DNA of 64,000 nucleotides, from assembly GCA_030765065.1 (NCBI GenBank), contig CM060977.1:130328295-130392294 (forward strand). The letters are read 5' to 3'. The notes below the pieces were generated by a model, which did no database searches, was not told the origin of the DNA, and saw only the letters and a list, made by a program, of their open reading frames with translations. Shown piece by piece: positions 1-11,186 of the stretch (positions are counted from its first letter, which is position 1; each line of letters opens with the position of its first letter). A program made the translations under genes and the position numbers. Source of the DNA: Deroplatys truncata (lineage: Eukaryota; Arthropoda; Insecta; Mantodea; Mantidae).

Positions 1-215
1 CTTTTACTATACTATAGTTTTACTATACTTCAAGTTTATCTTCCAACAGTTGAACTATAATACATTATCTTCAAACTGACTTTCCATACGTCGCAGCAAC
101 AAACCTTTCTCAAATTGGCTCCCAAAACGTGGGGAAAATAAAAATACAATTCAGCTCCTTCAATACAACTCCTTTCTCAATCAGTATTGTGCTTCTTGGA
201 GATTGAGGCAGTATG
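1..215 (+). mobile_element. LTR-type retroelement fossil, end fragment
   Basis: The first 215 bases match the downstream end of the LTR-type repeats at 8850-9824, 16595-17520 and 21180-22098. They share the CCAACAGTTGAACTA block, a CTTCAAACTGACTTTCCATACG block and an AAATTGGCTCCCAAAACG block that resembles the primer-binding and leader region after an LTR. No coding remains. It is an old, broken piece whose other end lies outside the window. Confidence 0.45.
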
Positions 216-794
216 AATGCCTCTGGGAGTTAAGACCAAGTCGTTTCTGACCACAGGTTAGCCAAAATATTGTAGGCTGTAACAAAAATAGTGACAACAT
301 GTTGTGGAAGCAAACAAGTTGGAGTTAATTTTTGTCACTTCTATCACATGCTGGTCCATATTTGGCCTACCTCACAATAAATGGGATTTTCCATCAAGAC
401 TCAAAGTGCATGCGCAGTGGCATAAGAAGTCTCCTGGGAGTTACCACTCTAAGCGGTTGTTTTGCCATAGTAAAGTTGGCTGAAAATTTAATGTGCCCAT
501 GATGGAATTATTCCGTGATCGCACAGCAAGATAATGTCACAAAGGTGTTGAGGCATGTGGAGAAACGGCGTTACCATACAGAACTGTGCCGAGCTTTCAA
601 ACAATGGGCGTGACCGCGAGGAGAGCATGGCTTGGTCGAGTTGTCCAGTATGAGCCTCATCCTAAAATATCCTAACACCAACCGCCCCACAAAGACAGAA
701 CGTTTTTTATTAAAGCTTTATTTAAGGTCGACTTGACATGGTTTTATCATAGTGTTATGATAAAAAACATTATGATGCACATACACAATACGTA
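216..794. other. Intergenic, nothing recognised
   Basis: About 580 bases without a convincing ORF, SINE promoter boxes or terminal repeats. I see nothing here that I can assign. Confidence 0.4.
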
Positions 795-1928
795 GGGCCG
801 GTTTCACCAACCGATGTTAAAAATACTCTAACACCTTGTTTGTTAACAAGGTGTTCAAAGTTTAACATAAAGTTAAAACTTTTGCGTTTAATCAAGCTTT
901 TACATCAAATTGTTAGCTAACATTCTGTTAACATCAAAGACAACTGAGAACGCTAGCGTTCAAGAAGGCGGTGGCAGAGCTACACTGCTTCTGAACGTAC
1001 TCCGATGCACTTTGGTCTACGTATCGCTGCCCTCTCTGTGTCAGTAGCCGACAACTATTTACATTCTTGGCAATGGCCATGTGATGTTCCGATTGTTTGA
1101 GGTTAGAATCTCTATGTCAACTGAAATAAATGTTTTTTCGCTTGAAACGCGTTAATTAACTTTGGTTAATAAGTTAGACGCATTAATGAGGTACGAAAAA
1201 GCTGACGGTCTTACATTAAAGGATAAGATTGCAGCTGGGACAAAATCCACGAGTAATTTAATTGGAAACGTTAGCTGCGAAGAGCGTTTAAGACGGTTTT
1301 AAACTGGTGGTGGACACTGCATTGAAACTAAAGTGGACGAAAATGTGTTATCTCTGATTAAACAAGCAAACCCAAAAATATAGGGTTTGTTTCTTGAAGC
1401 AATTGCTTTAGAAACCTTCCGGATAAACCCACAAACGGTAGCTTTGGAAATACCAACATTATCATCCACCAAGTATACGAAAAATGTTAGTAGCATAAAA
1501 TCTAAATACCTAATTAATACTTGTAGCATAGGAGAAAGAGGCATGTTCCTGTTGGTACTATTCTAATCTCTCGTATTTCCATAAAACCTTGCTCATGACC
1601 CATTGGGCAGTCTATATCGCTTTAAAAATTGCTCCTTTTGCAGGGTTTTAGATTTATTATAACGTACGACTGCTCTTATAGTAGGAATGTCATTAAAAAT
1701 ACCAATTGTAGCAAACTCGCATCAACAGCTTGGTTTGCGACAGCCATTTTCCAACTTCTAACATTTATTAAACGCCTTAACACAGAGGTATGGGGATGTT
1801 AAGTTAACACCGACTTTAAGACATTGTTAAAGTTAACATTGTTTGATGAAACAGAATTTGTGTTAACTTCAGTGTTAAATCAGTTTAACATTGTGTTAAA
1901 ATTTAGCATCTGTTGGTGAAACCGGCCA
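795..1928 (-). mobile_element. PIF/Harbinger element, internally deleted
   Basis: The ends form inverted repeats: GGCCGGTTTCACCAACCGATG on the left and, as its complement, GGCCGGTTTCACCAACAGATG on the right. Both are followed inward by long TTAACA-rich subterminal blocks (for example around 815-870 and 1795-1905). The flanks GTA (left) and TTA (right) fit a 3-bp TWA target duplication with one change, as is usual for PIF/Harbinger. The length of 1.13 kb is well short of an autonomous element of this superfamily. The minus strand keeps the front part of a HARBI1-like transposase but no catalytic domain, so the copy is non-autonomous. Confidence 0.75.
1299..1760 (-). pseudogene. HARBI1-like transposase, N-terminal remnant
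   Basis: On the minus strand the piece 1544-1299 reads VDDNVGISKATVCGFIRKVS, then KAIASRNKPYIFGF. This is the helix-turn-helix region that precedes the DDE domain in HARBI1 proteins (family knowledge: a G-[IV]-S-K-A-T-V-C core is typical). Upstream, around 1640-1590, a different frame reads FLKRYRLP, like the N-terminal motif of the same family, so at least one frameshift separates the two parts. The DDE nuclease domain is absent. The remnant lies wholly between the terminal repeats of the surrounding Harbinger element and cannot encode a working enzyme. Confidence 0.65.
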
Positions 1929-1980
1929 TTAGTAATATAGATTAATTTACAATTGCATAAAAATAGAATTAAGTAAACAT

Positions 1981-2301
1981 TTACAGTAAATTAGTGTGTT
2001 TTGTATTCATTAGAAACTGTAGCGTCTTCTTGAACATATTGGGTCTGTCAACTGCACTGAGATGGTGGGAAATGCCGGCTTGTTGTCTACATCTACTGTA
2101 CTGTGGACAGTCTATAAGTATATGCAGAATGGTTAGAGGAATGAAACAGCTGATACAGTTTGGAGGTTGGTCCTTAGTGAGAAGATAACAGTGCGTTGGT
2201 TTGGAGTGACCAATTCTAAGCCGGGTGACAATAACTTGGTCTCTTCTTTTGAGAGTTCGGGAATGCATAAAAGGCTGTGTGCAGCCTGAGGGGGGCCTCA
2301 T
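1981..2301 (-). pseudogene. I-clade LINE fragment, ORF2 C-terminus
   Basis: The minus-strand ORF of 106 aa contains VTRLRIGHSKPTHCYLLT followed by a C-x2-C-x7-H-x4-C knuckle (NCISC...H...DC). The complete LINE at 30424-36506 ends with the same layout (LARLRIGHCVFSHRYLLS then C-x2-C-x7-H-x4-C). This is the region after RNase H in I-like non-LTR elements. Everything upstream (endonuclease, RT, RNase H) is missing, as expected for a 5'-truncated insertion. It is not a host gene. Confidence 0.75.
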
Positions 2302-3029
2302 GAAGTTTGCTGTTGATTGATAACCATTTCAATTTCCATTTTACATGTACATGTGTTTAATGAAACTGATGACGTCTTGTTGATGAAGCGATGAATCACT
2401 GAAGGTTTGGTTGTTTCTTTAGCATGTTTCATTTGCTGTTTCGTTACCTTTTATGTCAATGTGAGAGGGAGTCTAAACAAAGGATACCTTTTTATCGGTC
2501 CTATTTATACTACAACTTAAAAATCATATTTCATGGATCAGTACGTCGTAACAGAAAGTTGATGCACAGTATTTCCGTCAATTTTAGTATAACCTCAGGC
2601 CAGCGTTGCGAAGAAAATTCACACATGTTTTCTAAAACCATTCCATTATTTTGTAGGATAATACTCGGGCGCATGTCACAACTATAGCTGATGTTCCGTC
2701 GTCGAGTTTGGGAAGCGCTTTCCCGTCCAGCATGAACCGGTCTTAAGGCCTTGTGATTATGACTTTATCCCAAAGATGAAGAAACCACTTCGTGACTTCG
2801 ATTCCGCACTGTTCCCGAGATTCTGCAGGCTGTTCTGTTTCCATCAGAAACCAACAAAACAGGAGCTGTTACAGGGATACTACGGCTTTCACTGGTTGGC
2901 AACGAGTTCTTGAAAATGCTGGTTATTACACTGAATGGCTGCTGAAGTTTTACACATGTATCTCTTTTCTATTAGTAACAAATACATAGTTTTTCCTATT
3001 AAAGATACAAACCGATGTATTTCTTGTAG
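2302..3029. other. Unassigned sequence upstream of exon-like block
   Basis: Short ORFs here (2424-2687 and 2792-2989 on the plus strand) resemble no family I know and have no supporting context. A weak, frame-broken, transposase-like flavour near 2760-2960 could not be pinned down. Confidence 0.3.
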
Positions 3030-3107
3030 GCAATCAAGTTGAGGAAGCTATCAACTTAGGTCAAGCTCGCCTGTATACACAGAGAGATCCAACATCCATT
3101 CTCTCAA
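3030..3107 (+). CDS. Candidate internal exon (hypothetical host gene)
   Basis: A 78-base block is bounded by a good acceptor (TTTCTTGTAG just before 3030) and a donor (GTAAAC at 3108). Read with two leading bases it gives NQVEEAINLGQARLYTQRDP, then TSILS, with one base left over. Residue composition looks protein-like, unlike the junk ORFs nearby. The leftover base joins in phase to the block at 4039. I do not recognise the protein and cannot name a function. It could be a real exon, a pseudogene piece or chance. The gap 3108-4038 between the two blocks would be an intron of about 930 bases. Confidence 0.35.
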
Positions 3108-4038
3108 GTAAACTTACAGACATCTTTTCAATCTTTTACATACCCAGTAACATATAAAACAAACATTTTCTAACAGTATTTTGCTAAGCCTTAATCTGAC
3201 ACCTGTAGCCGTATCTAAAACAATTTCAACTGCTTTATACAGATGTCTTAGCTCAGCTTGTTATTCTGCTACAGCAGCGTTCTGGGAGAAAAACAACAAA
3301 AATATATTATTTTACACACGGAACACATAGGTTTATTTCATGGGGTAAAAATGTATTAACTATACAAATCTTTTGGCAGAAATATTACCGTAAGACAGGG
3401 ATTGGGCATATATTTGAGTACATGCTTTATTTCATGGAAGATTTTCGAGACCTTTTTGTATCACCAGAAATACCCATCTACATATTTATTTTAGTTACTA
3501 AGTTCCTGTATGTGATGGTCACTTTTAGATATTTTGTTTTGTGAATGGTTACCTCACTGTCGAAATGACCAGGTAGCATTGCAATTGCAAACTAAGCTGT
3601 CACGTACACCTATCTAACCTCCCCTGAAATTTGAACTCGCTTCGCAGTTCGATATTTGTAACCACAATCGCTTGTGGACCACTAACCTCAGAAGTTTCTG
3701 GTTAACTCCTAGGACATAGTATTGACATGTGTGTCAAGGTTATTTACATATATGAAGTATTTATTTTGGTACTTCAGCAGAAACATGAACCGTTAAAAAC
3801 AGATATGATAATTATCATAATGTAGATATTTTAAATTCTACCGGAACGATAGGTAACTGCTTTTCACTCATATCACTAAAACAATAACATTTGAGAAGTG
3901 TTCAGAAAACACTGCGGGTGCAAGAGTTAAATGAGTGTTTTCTTTAATTATGTTTTGGTGAAATTCTAAGTACGGTAGCGGTTCTCCTTGGTAGGACCTC
4001 ACTACGTTGATGATGGATGCTGTGTTACGTACCTGCAG

Positions 4039-4100
4039 GTCGTCCTGATATGCGTACTCTCGTGACGTATGCCGATGTTATCGGAGAACACTTGGGTCTT
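4039..4100 (+). CDS. Candidate internal exon, phase-matched to 3030-3107
   Basis: A 62-base block follows an acceptor (ACCTGCAG) and ends at a strong donor (GTAAGG at 4101). With the A left over from the block at 3107 it begins AGT and reads SRPDMRTLVTYADVIGEHLG, then L, ending in phase 0. Two independent blocks with correct splice signals, no stop and matching phase on the same strand are unlikely by chance, but the total is only 46 residues. No further exon was found with confidence. A possible short one lies at 4791-4813 (CAG before it, GTAAGTAAG after it). Confidence 0.35.
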
Positions 4101-5129
4101 GTAAGGGCTGGGTATGGAGAAGGTTAAAGTATTTTATACACACGTATTCTGTTAATTATTTCACTAGTATTTGAGATAAACACCTGTAAATAGTCACAAT
4201 TCACTATCACTATATGTATAACTGGTGGACTTTAAATATTAGTTTTAGCTTCTATTTAGAGAAGTGCTTACACACGGTCTTCCTGCTCGAAGTCTGAGAA
4301 GCTTCTGTTAGCGTTCCCTTCAACCGTTTTCTTAATGTACGTATTTCAATTATAGGCATGTATCAATGTACCCGATTGATGCTACTATACAATAACAGTT
4401 TATGTTACATATATATAATATGTTTACAAACTTCCATCGTCTTAACAGTGAATTCAAAGTTCGTTACATGCTTACGTAGATACTACTGCATTTCTCATAA
4501 TTTTATATTACTAGTTATGTAGGTAACAATGGCCTTTCCACCTTATATTATGTTTTATATGTTATATCGTTATATACTTGTTCTCTACCATGTGTGCATT
4601 ATGAATATATGTATTTTAACATCCTCTTAATTATTATACGTACAATATTAGCAAAAAAATACATAACACGTAAAACTTAGAACAAAAGAAATTAAAGAAA
4701 GAAATTATTAATGTGTTTATGCTGAGAAGCTGTGAAATAGATATCTTATTACATTAATGGTTATAGTATTAGTTTGTCCTTCAGCACAGGTGAAAGACTA
4801 TCAACTCGATGTGTAAGTAAGTTGCTAAATGGCAGATCTAAACAAGCTGGTTCTCTCTGAGCTAATTCTAACGTGCACGTTTGTTTTATTAGACGCGTTT
4901 CTTTTCTCTGATGAACCTGTACTACTTATTGTATTTTTAAGGGTAATAAAAATACCTTTTTACGATAAACGTCCTTCTACTATAATAAACATTAATGAAG
5001 GGAAAATCTCTGCAGGAGCAGATAAGCTAAAATAGTTTTAAAGTAATTAATCAAAGAAAAACCTTTCTAAATGTTGCAGAATGTAGTGCTCGAAAAGTAA
5101 AATTTTACGTACAAATAAATTCTTAGTGA
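4101..5129. other. AT-rich intergenic or intronic sequence
   Basis: Very AT-rich with no recognised family. The 68-aa plus-strand ORF at 4829-5035 has no resemblance to a known protein. If the blocks at 3030 and 4039 are exons, this could be the next intron. Confidence 0.3.
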
Positions 5130-5970
5130 ATTTTTATTTTCTCTACCACGTAAACAGTAAGTAAAGAAGAATTTTCATCCAGAAATTCGAATGCGAGACT
5201 TCACCGAAAATATACATTTTGAAGCCCCTTGTATGAAAAGAGCATATTTAGAAAAAGGTCCGCGCGCGCGTGTTTGTATAAACATAACTCAAGAACCAAA
5301 AGTCAGATAAATACCAAACTTGGTGTTTAGATTTAGTATCTTCCAAAGATGCAACACTGTGATTTTCAAGAAAATTCCCCTATTACATACTACACATTTA
5401 CATGGAACAATTTTCAACTTTTTTTCTAAACTAGCGTCAAATTCTTTATTAAAATGTTTACATATTAATGATATTTGCATGTCAAATCAATGTATATCTT
5501 CAATTTTCTAGGAACATACTGTAAAGTCTTCATTCGGAAGGAATTTTGTATAATCTTGTTTAACTGATAAGCGTTAAGCGAAACGTTTTGCACAAAAATG
5601 TAGAACTTTTAAATACACACAATTTATTTCAAATAACTTTTTAAATTCACGAAATCCATCCATTTACTAGATATTCCTTATTAATTTTTGTATTTGTTCA
5701 ATACTTTGTCACTCCCCTTAGGTCCTGCTGATTTTCATTGTTTCTCGCGATTCCATTGAAACAGTATGGAATTTAAGGCCAGCATATAGCGTCCAGTTCT
5801 TAAACATTTGACTATCGCTGTTCCCTTTGTATCTATAACGAAATGCGTAATGTAACTATTTTTGCAAACTTGTTTTTTATTAAACTGAAGTGGATAAAAA
5901 AACCTTTAGTAAGAGTAGATTGTATATCCACTAATAAAAGATAGAGTTAGAGAAACCCATGTGAATGTGT
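5130..5970 (-). repeat. Rep-A dispersed element, subfamily 2
   Basis: A diverged, near-full copy of the dispersed family seen about a dozen times in this window. Landmarks in order: the terminal TTTTCTCTACCACGTA block, the AATTCGAATGCGAGACTTCACC block, a CG/GT-rich stretch, the CAAACTTGGTGTTTAGATT block, and the subfamily-2 marker CAGCATATAGCGTCCAGTTC near 5780. It has no coding capacity. Probably a non-autonomous DNA element. Confidence 0.6.
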
Positions 5971-6599
5971 ACACGAGATTTTATATTGACAGTTTTGTTC
6001 CTTTGAATTTCATGAAGCATATTTTATGGATACGTAGTGTTAACTGAAAGATTATGTATATCAGTATAGTTAAGATATGCAGCTTATACTCTTTTTAGAA
6101 AATTATGCGTCCATTTTACAACGCACTGTACCATCAGAAGCACAGCAACAATGGAAGAGATGATGTTAAGATAACGACTGGTCATTGGGGAATAGAAGAA
6201 AGGAAGAAATAAAGATAATCTCCAGGAACGTAATTAATAGCATTTGTGATGCGTTATACCAGAGATAAAGTCCGTGCGCGCACACAGTCACATGATAAAT
6301 GGTGCAGTTGTGCGGTACAAGATAAATGCTGAAGACAAACGAATAGCTGGAAATATTAGTGGTAGTATCCATGGTATACATGTAATATAATTTTCTATCA
6401 ACTAAAGGAAAAGTTATTCTATTTGTAAACATTTTAACTAATTGGATGATTAAACGATACAATTCTTATACCTGTGTATATCTAGAAATTGTTCTATCCT
6501 AGCACAAAAGCCTTAGAAGGATTTCATCTCCATAAGAATCTCTGTACTTATGGTGCTAGAATTTCAATATGGCAAATTTTAAGTTTAGTTGAAAACATT

Positions 6600-6800
6600 A
6601 CAAAATTAATCACCGAGCGGGATGGCTCAGGCAGTAAAGTCTGTGGCCCGCATTCGGGAGGTCTCGGCCTCAAATCTCCTCAATCTGAGGTATTTTCGTG
6701 GTTTTCCTCAGTCATCAAGGTAAATACCGGATTGGATATTTAATACCACGGTCCAAAGTTCCATTTTAAGTCTAAAGTAATAGTAAAATGAAAAATAAGT
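6600..6800 (+). mobile_element. tRNA-derived SINE (CCGAGCGGG type)
   Basis: An internal polymerase III promoter is visible: box A-like GATGGCTCAGGCAGT near 6621 and box B-like GGTCTCGGCCTCAAATC near 6660. A conserved body (CGTGGTTTTCCTCAGTCATC) and an A-rich tail with short AAT/AAA runs to about 6800 follow. The head diverges from a working tRNA, so it is a SINE and not a tRNA gene. It lies just left of the minisatellite. Confidence 0.65.
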
Positions 6801-6837
6801 GGTAATAGCGAATGCTATGCCATCTATCCACAGACAA

Positions 6838-7857
6838 TGTCAGCAGTTAGACTGAACGGCATCCTAATGCCATCTGCACGGCATGAAGCAGCGATTACAG
6901 GGATGAGACCTTGAAGGTTAACTGTCCGCCTTTCTGTGTGAGGGCGGCGGTTAGACTGGACGGCACACTAATGCCATCTGCACAGCATGAAGCAGGGGTT
7001 ACAGGGATGAGACCTTGAAGGTTAACTGTCCGCCTTTCTGTGTGAGGGCGGCGGTTAGACTGGACGGCACACTAATGCCGTCTGCACAGCATGAAGCAGG
7101 GGTTACAGGGATGAGACCTTGAAGGTTAACTGTTCGCCGTGAGGGCGGCGGTTAGACTGGACGGCACACTAATGCCATCTGCACAGCATGAAGCAGGGGT
7201 TACTCGGATGAGACCTTCAAGGCTAACTGTCTGCCTTTCAGTGTGAGAGCGGCGGTTCGACTGGACGGCACACTAATGCCATCTGCACAGCATGAAGCAG
7301 GGGTTATTCGGATGAGACCTTGAAGGCTAACTGTCCGCCTTTTTGTGTGAGGGCGGCGGTTAGACTGGACGGCACTCTAATGCCATCTGCACAGCATGAA
7401 GCAGGGGTTATTCGGATGAGACCTTGAAGGCTAACTGTCCGCCTTTCTGTGAGAGGGCGGCGGTTAGACTGGACGGCACCCTAATGCCATCTGCACAGCA
7501 TGAAGCAGGGGTTACAGGAATGAGGCCTAGAAGGCTGACTGTCCGCCTTTCTGAGTGAGGGCGACGGTTAGACTGGACGGCACCCTAATGCCATCTGCAC
7601 AGCATGAAGCAGGGGTTATTCGGATGAGAACTAGAAAGCTAACTGTCTGCCTTTCTGTGTGAGGGCGGCGGTTAGACTGGACGGCACACTAATGCCATCT
7701 GCACAGCATGAAGCAGGGGTTACAGGAATGAGACCTAGAAGGCTAACTGTCCGCCTTTTTGTATGAGGGCGAGGTTAGACTGGACGGCACCCTAATGCCA
7801 TCTGCACAGCATGAAGCAGGGGTTACAGGAATGAGACCTACAAGGCTAACTGTCCAC
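6838..7857. repeat. 104-bp minisatellite, about 10 copies
   Basis: The phrase TTAGACTGGACGGCA recurs at 6847, 6951, 7055, 7152, 7256, 7360, 7464, 7568, 7672 and 7775 (one copy reads TTCGACTGG), a steady 104-base step with one 97-base unit (loss within the CCTTTCTGT stretch) and one 103-base unit. Each unit also holds CATCTGCACAGCATGAAGCA and ACTGTCCGCC. The first unit is the most diverged; later units share private variants (TTATTCGGATG in several), which suggests local unequal exchange. The array is GC-richer than its surroundings. No ORF runs through it. Confidence 0.93.
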
Positions 7858-8020
7858 CACATATCGTTCTAAGGGATATCCATCAACAGATCCGTCACGA
7901 TAATACCAAAGAGTTAAAGCGACGTAAAATAAAATAGAGTGAATAAAAATTATTGATAGCTTACGGTGTATTTATGTATTAAAGTTTAAAAATTTGTTAA
8001 TATATGTACCTACTTTAATT

Positions 8021-8232
8021 GAGCCTACCTTCGTGGTGTAGAGACAACGTGTCTGGCTGTAAACCTGGAGAGCCCAGGTTCGATACTTGTTGGGGTGAGC
8101 TGCCAAATAATGTTACCTTCCGGTCACTTTCCTTACTCTACGAAGTTCATTTGAAGATCATTTCGTTCATTTCATTCATATTCTCTAATGACCCGAGTAG
8201 TTAAGGAGTTCGGATGAAATAAATTCAAATCA
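8021..8232 (+). mobile_element. tRNA-derived SINE (TTCGTGGTGTAG type)
   Basis: Box A-like CTTCGTGGTGTAGAGACAAC, then box B GGTTCGATAC at about 8078. A body and a 3' end GATGAAATAAATTCAAATC follow. The tRNA-like head and A-rich end show a SINE. Head and tail differ from the 27935 family. Confidence 0.6.
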
Positions 8233-8369
8233 CTGCAATTTTAATTAAGGAATAACTCCAGTGTTGCCAAATTATGAGCGATTACAACTCGGGTATGGCA
8301 GTATGAAGTTTTATTCATACTGATCCAGTTTTTATTACCTCATGCTGCTTACCTATTGCCACTAGGGAA

Positions 8370-8810
8370 AGTTTTGCACTCCATAAAGAAATTCGGTACA
8401 AAATTTCACTGGAAATACAGTTTTCAGGCTCCTGAATTAAAAAGGTTTAGAAAACTTTTTTATAAAAAGACCGCGCGCTTGGACAACATAACTCAAAACC
8501 AAGAGTTGGATAGATACCAATAGTAGTTCCTTCAGAGAGTGAGACTCCAAGATTTTCAACAAAATCCCCCTACACCCTTAACTACCCTCTACATTGAAAA
8601 TGGTTATCATTTTTTATGTTCTCAAAAATAACTAATGGTTTTTATTAAACCACCATATGTTTAAGATATTTTCAAGAGAAATGGAATGTATATCTTGAAT
8701 CTTCTGCAAACAGTCTGTGAAGTCTTCTTCATTAACTGGTAAGTCGTAACAGATACACAAAATATTGCTACAAAAACTTAGATTTCGTGGAATCATACAA
8801 ACAACTCTTC
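8370..8810 (-). repeat. Rep-A fragment
   Basis: Diverged partial copy of Rep-A: AATTCGGTACAAAATTTCAC, the CAACATAACTC block, a GATTTTCAACAAAATCCCC block and a TGTATATCTTGAAT block occur in family order. The AC/GT-rich stretch is reduced to CGCGCG. Both outer ends are missing. Confidence 0.5.
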
Positions 8811-8849
8811 AAGTGGCAAGTTGTGAAGTAGATAGTATCTTTACGTTAT

Positions 8850-9824
8850 TTGCACCACGTTTTGGGCGTAATTTGAAGTAGGTTGTATTGAAAGAGTTGA
8901 ATTATATTTCAACTGTTGGGAGCCGAACTTGAAGTTCGTTGCAACCGCACTTATAGTACCCGCTTTGCGGTAGCCTTCGCACCAAATGTATTTTCGGTGG
9001 CCTTTGCCGCTCCCCAAATGTTTAAAAATATTAACTTTGTAATTTGACTGTTTCTTTAAATATTATATATATTTATGTTTGCCTCGGCTGCGTCAGTATT
9101 ATTGTTAGAGACATGTTTCTCTTAGCAGGGAGTGGTGCGACTGAAGAATGTAGGCTTACACAGATAATAATTTTACTTCACTCCTTTTATTAATGCTTGA
9201 CACGATTTAAATAACTCTTCGCTGATATAGAGAGAGTTGAGAGATTGTTTTAATTAATTACTTGCACTTTTTAACACGTGAACTATTTTCATCTCACAAT
9301 GAACACGTATTATACTTCTCGAGGACGCATCTCGCGTCCAGTTAGGAACACTGTCTGCAACCAACGCGTTATTAGCGCTGTGTATAAGCAACTGACTAGA
9401 TTTCTACTGCCTAAATTTGTAAATTTCTGTATTTCAAGTCTAATCCTGCTCCAATAACCTTAATTTTAACTAAAGCTTTTTCTGGTTGTTGATTGGCTAT
9501 TTATTAAACTGTCTCAAAATTTACATTATTGTTGCTCCAATAATGACTAGTAACACTTAAACTTTCAAATTCATTATTTCCTCAAGGTTATCCCATTGTT
9601 GGCACTTTTAACCTATTATTCTCACAGCTCCTACATTATTAAATTACGTAATACATTCACAAAACATTATTGAGCATGTATACAATAATATAAACCTTTA
9701 CAATGACTGTAATATACACTTTTATACATTGTTTAATACACATATTGCTTTAAGGAGGGCTGTTATTGAATTATATATTATATAATTAGACTGAAATAAT
9801 TTAAGTATTAAAAATACTGCCTCA
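8850..9824 (-). mobile_element. LTR-type retroelement fossil (family L1, copy A)
   Basis: Reads on the minus strand from TGAGGCAGTATTTTTAA at 9824 leftward to a GTTGAAATATAATTCAACTC block and an ACGCCCAAAACGTGG block near 8865. It matches copies at 16595-17520, 21180-22098 and 59142-60042. A CAATCAACAACCAGAAAAAG block and an AATAAA-rich region lie within. It has no coding capacity; this looks like an LTR plus a little leader. Copies differ by many substitutions, so it is old. Confidence 0.55.
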
Positions 9825-11186
9825 GTTGCTATTCGTTTCTTTTGGTGGTCATGAAACTTCAAAGGCATCACATAGTGATCCGGTTTTTAAAGGTCTGACT
9901 ATCGCTGACTGTATCATTCTTATACCTACAACGAAATATACAATGAAAGTTGAACAAGAAGATAGGAGAATAGCTTTCGTAAGAATAGTTTGTAAAATAG
10001 TGTTTAGAAAAGGACATGTTACTCAACATATCAAATTTAATTCTATTTAAATGTCAATTTACTTCCAATGGTTACTTTAAAGATAGTTTCGTAATTTGTT
10101 TACTCAAATAGTTTACTTTTCTACGTGTTTTTTTCAAACCTTAAGAGTTATGTTTTCGTTTATCTGGCTATGCTTTGTCGCAAAATAAGAGATGCTGGAG
10201 CAGTGAGAAACCCGATTTTACACACGAGATTCCCTTGTATGACGAGGAAATGCAGTAAATGCATACACAATAATAGAGCCTGTATTTTTTGAACAAACAA
10301 ATTCAGAGAGAGACACTGTTTAAATAACTGGGGAATTCTAAATGTCAGTCTGGATTTTTCCAGTAGGTATTCATTGCTACCGCGCATACATCATAAGTAA
10401 TTCAGGAAATGTTTGAAAGTAGGGCAATTAGTAAAGAATTCAGGCCTCACTATCCCCCTAGTTAACTTTGTGATTTTTATCTATAGAGGAAAATAAAAAT
10501 AAGGTATATGCAACCAATTCCTAAAGGTCGAATTTCTCGTCAGGCAAGAAATTCATTCAATTTCAGATATAGAACTCTCGAATGTATATGAAAATTTCCT
10601 GAGAAGATGCTTACATCTCTTATGATAAGGTATGGGTTTATTATTATTGTAATTGTACCCATGGGAATATTGCAACTGTTTCGGCGGGAGTCGGTGCTGC
10701 GCCGTGCGGAGGCCACAGTGTGAAGCAAAAGCACTGTAGTATCACATACGTTACATATAACAAAAATAAAGTGAAAATAAAATTAAACAGGTTTAGAAAA
10801 CTTTATGGGAACATCATACGCATTCTAAATAAAAAGGGCCTACACGATACTTCCAAGTAGTACACATGATGGAACTACGATGATGCTGTTTGTAATATAT
10901 GTTATAGGGGAGAGAAACAAAATTTTAGGGCCCTTAACAGTGTGAACGCTGCAGAAGTTTATCCGTGATGAGTTATTGTCTTGATGTTCTGAGTATGAAG
11001 ACGATGGTAAAGACATCTATTATTGCAGTCGGAAAACGATCACAAAATATTTTTATAACTATATTCCCCACATCTAGAGGTGTTATGTACCTATATTATA
11101 AGATAAATTAAGCTGTTAAGCTATGAAGGAATTTTATTAGTTTTAGAGTATTTGACGAGCTAGCTATAGAGTATATTTTTAAAAAA
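9825..11186. other. Mostly unassigned, one short repeat inside
   Basis: Short ORFs at 9826-10050 and 10160-10387 resemble nothing. A diluted Rep-A flavour occurs around 9890-10010 (CTGACTATCGCTG... CAACGAAATATACAATG). The only clear unit is the repeat at 10565-10745, listed separately. Confidence 0.35.
10565..10745 (+). repeat. Rep-C copy, GC-rich end
   Basis: Shares several blocks in the same order with 24395-24620: TTCCTGAGAAGATGC, a CTTATGATAAGG block, a GCAACTGTTTC block and CGGAGGCCACAGTGTGAAG. Two copies in one window show a dispersed element. The other copy carries a transposase-like C-terminus in the same place, so this is probably the end of a decayed DNA transposon. Confidence 0.5.

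Noticed and set aside
4829-5035. 68-aa ORF as a continuation of the exon candidates
   Set aside because: No in-phase splice pair with 4039-4100 was convincing, and composition is AT-driven.
6838-7857. CRISPR-like array
   Set aside because: The whole 104-base unit is repeated with no unique spacers; it is a minisatellite in eukaryotic DNA.
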